Below, one piece after another: positions 14,544-15,007 of a stretch of 15,007 nucleotides of DNA (the first letter of the stretch is position 1; each line of letters opens with the position of its first letter). The notes beneath the pieces were generated by a model. It was not told where the DNA came from. It saw only the letters and a program-made list of their open reading frames with translations, and did not search any database. Source of the stretch: Bog-793 sp050010315 (GTDB taxonomy: Bacteria; Actinomycetota; Acidimicrobiia; Acidimicrobiales; Bog-793); assembly GCA_050010315.1 (NCBI GenBank), contig JBEKLG010000034.1, forward strand, positions 1 to 15,007, written 5' to 3'. A program made the position numbers and the translations under genes.

Positions 14544-15007
14544 TCCGTGACCTCACCATCGCCGACGGCGCGCCCGGCTGGGTCCGCCGGGCGACCCTCG
14601 CCCTCGTCGAGGCCGCGGTCGGGCCGCCGCGCCAGGACGACCGCCGCCACCACGGCCACGACGAGCAGCGCCGAGGTGACCTCGAAGGGCAGCAGGTAGC
14701 TCGTGAAGATCGCCCTGCCGAGCTCGTCGACATTCGACAGCGGGCGGTTGAGCGCGCCCGTCGTCGCGTGGGCGCCGGTCGTCCAGTGCCCCGTGCCGAG
14801 CAAGAGCACCTCGGCGAGGACCAAGGCGCCGAGACCGAGGGCGACGAAGTGCTGGCCGCGGAACTGGTCGACGAGCACGCGCTCTTGGCGTTCGACACCG
14901 AGGAGCATGATGACGAATAAAAAGAGCACGACGATCGCCCCCGCGTAGACGATGATCTGCACAGCGGCGAGGAACTGGGCGTTCTCCTCCACGAAAAGGA
15001 CGGCGAC
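14540..15007 (-). CDS. nuoJ: NADH-quinone oxidoreductase subunit J, 5' end cut by window edge
   Basis: The visible 155 residues are the C-terminal part of NuoJ. The frame runs open to the window edge, where VAVLFVEENAQFLAAVQ leads into IIVYAGAIVVLFLFVIMLLG, the conserved third helix of the family with its central pi-bulge region. Two more helices and a hydrophilic tail follow. A GTG codon at 14992 is internal, not the start, because the first conserved helices are still missing. Upstream genes nuoA to nuoI presumably lie to the right. Confidence 0.95.
   Translation of the reverse strand, partial: VAVLFVEENAQFLAAVQIIVYAGAIVVLFLFVIMLLGVERQERVLVDQFRGQHFVALGLGALVLAEVLLLGTGHWTTGAHATTGALNRPLSNVDELGRAIFTSYLLPFEVTSALLVVAVVAAVVLARRPDRGLDEGEGRPADPAGRAVGDGEVTE

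Noticed and set aside
1..15007. CRISPR arrays, insertion sequences, integrases, toxin-antitoxin or phage-defence genes
   Set aside because: No regularly spaced repeats, transposase motifs, terminal inverted repeats or defence-type domains were seen in any credible frame.

Overview
The window is about 15 kb of very GC-rich chromosomal DNA and looks actinobacterial. The evidence is a tRNA-Thr/tRNA-Met pair and a tRNA-Tyr, none with an encoded CCA end; a YajQ gene beside tRNA-Tyr; an MptB-type polyprenol-phosphomannose mannosyltransferase; many GTG starts; and several genes whose start codon lies 6-7 nt behind a TANNNT -10 box, the actinobacterial leaderless pattern. I cannot place it lower. A deep-branching class such as Acidimicrobiia is possible but is a guess. 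No insertion sequence, CRISPR array, phage gene or plasmid gene is visible.

Layout. (1) Positions 1-122: tRNA-Met(CAU), cut by the left edge, and tRNA-Thr(GGU), both on the minus strand and probably co-transcribed leftwards. (2) Positions 225-5245: a GNAT acetyltransferase (+), an MptB-like GT-C mannosyltransferase (-) and, divergent from it, a large YfhO-family membrane protein (+). (3) Positions 5285-8298, all minus strand: a DHA2-type 14-helix drug exporter, a 76-residue unrecognised protein translated from a TTG with a strong Shine-Dalgarno, a 345-bp stretch rich in inverted repeats that may hold a 91-codon reading frame or a structured RNA, and a YwaF/TIGR02206-type membrane protein. (4) Positions 8494-9167: tRNA-Tyr (-) and, divergent from it, yajQ (+). 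(5) Positions 9202-15007: the distal end of a respiratory complex I operon, nuoJ-K-L-M-N, minus strand, cut by the right edge inside nuoJ.

How the genes work together. NuoJ to NuoN are the membrane-arm subunits of NADH:quinone oxidoreductase. The proton-channel residues known from E. coli can be located in NuoK, L, M and N, and stop/start overlaps of 4 nt join J-K, L-M and M-N, so the operon looks intact. The central block is dominated by envelope membrane proteins (MptB-like, YfhO-like, YwaF-like, DHA2 exporter). It lies between tRNA-Tyr and tRNA-Thr/tRNA-Met, which from memory are usually closer together in actinobacteria and precede rpmG-secE-nusG. The block therefore looks like an envelope-related insertion into a conserved translation/respiration neighbourhood.

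The least explained parts are the inverted-repeat region at about 5990-6334, the 76-residue protein after the exporter, and a short leaderless reading frame overlapping the start of the YfhO-like gene. I found no convincing new multi-gene system. These three are the best candidates for something undescribed.
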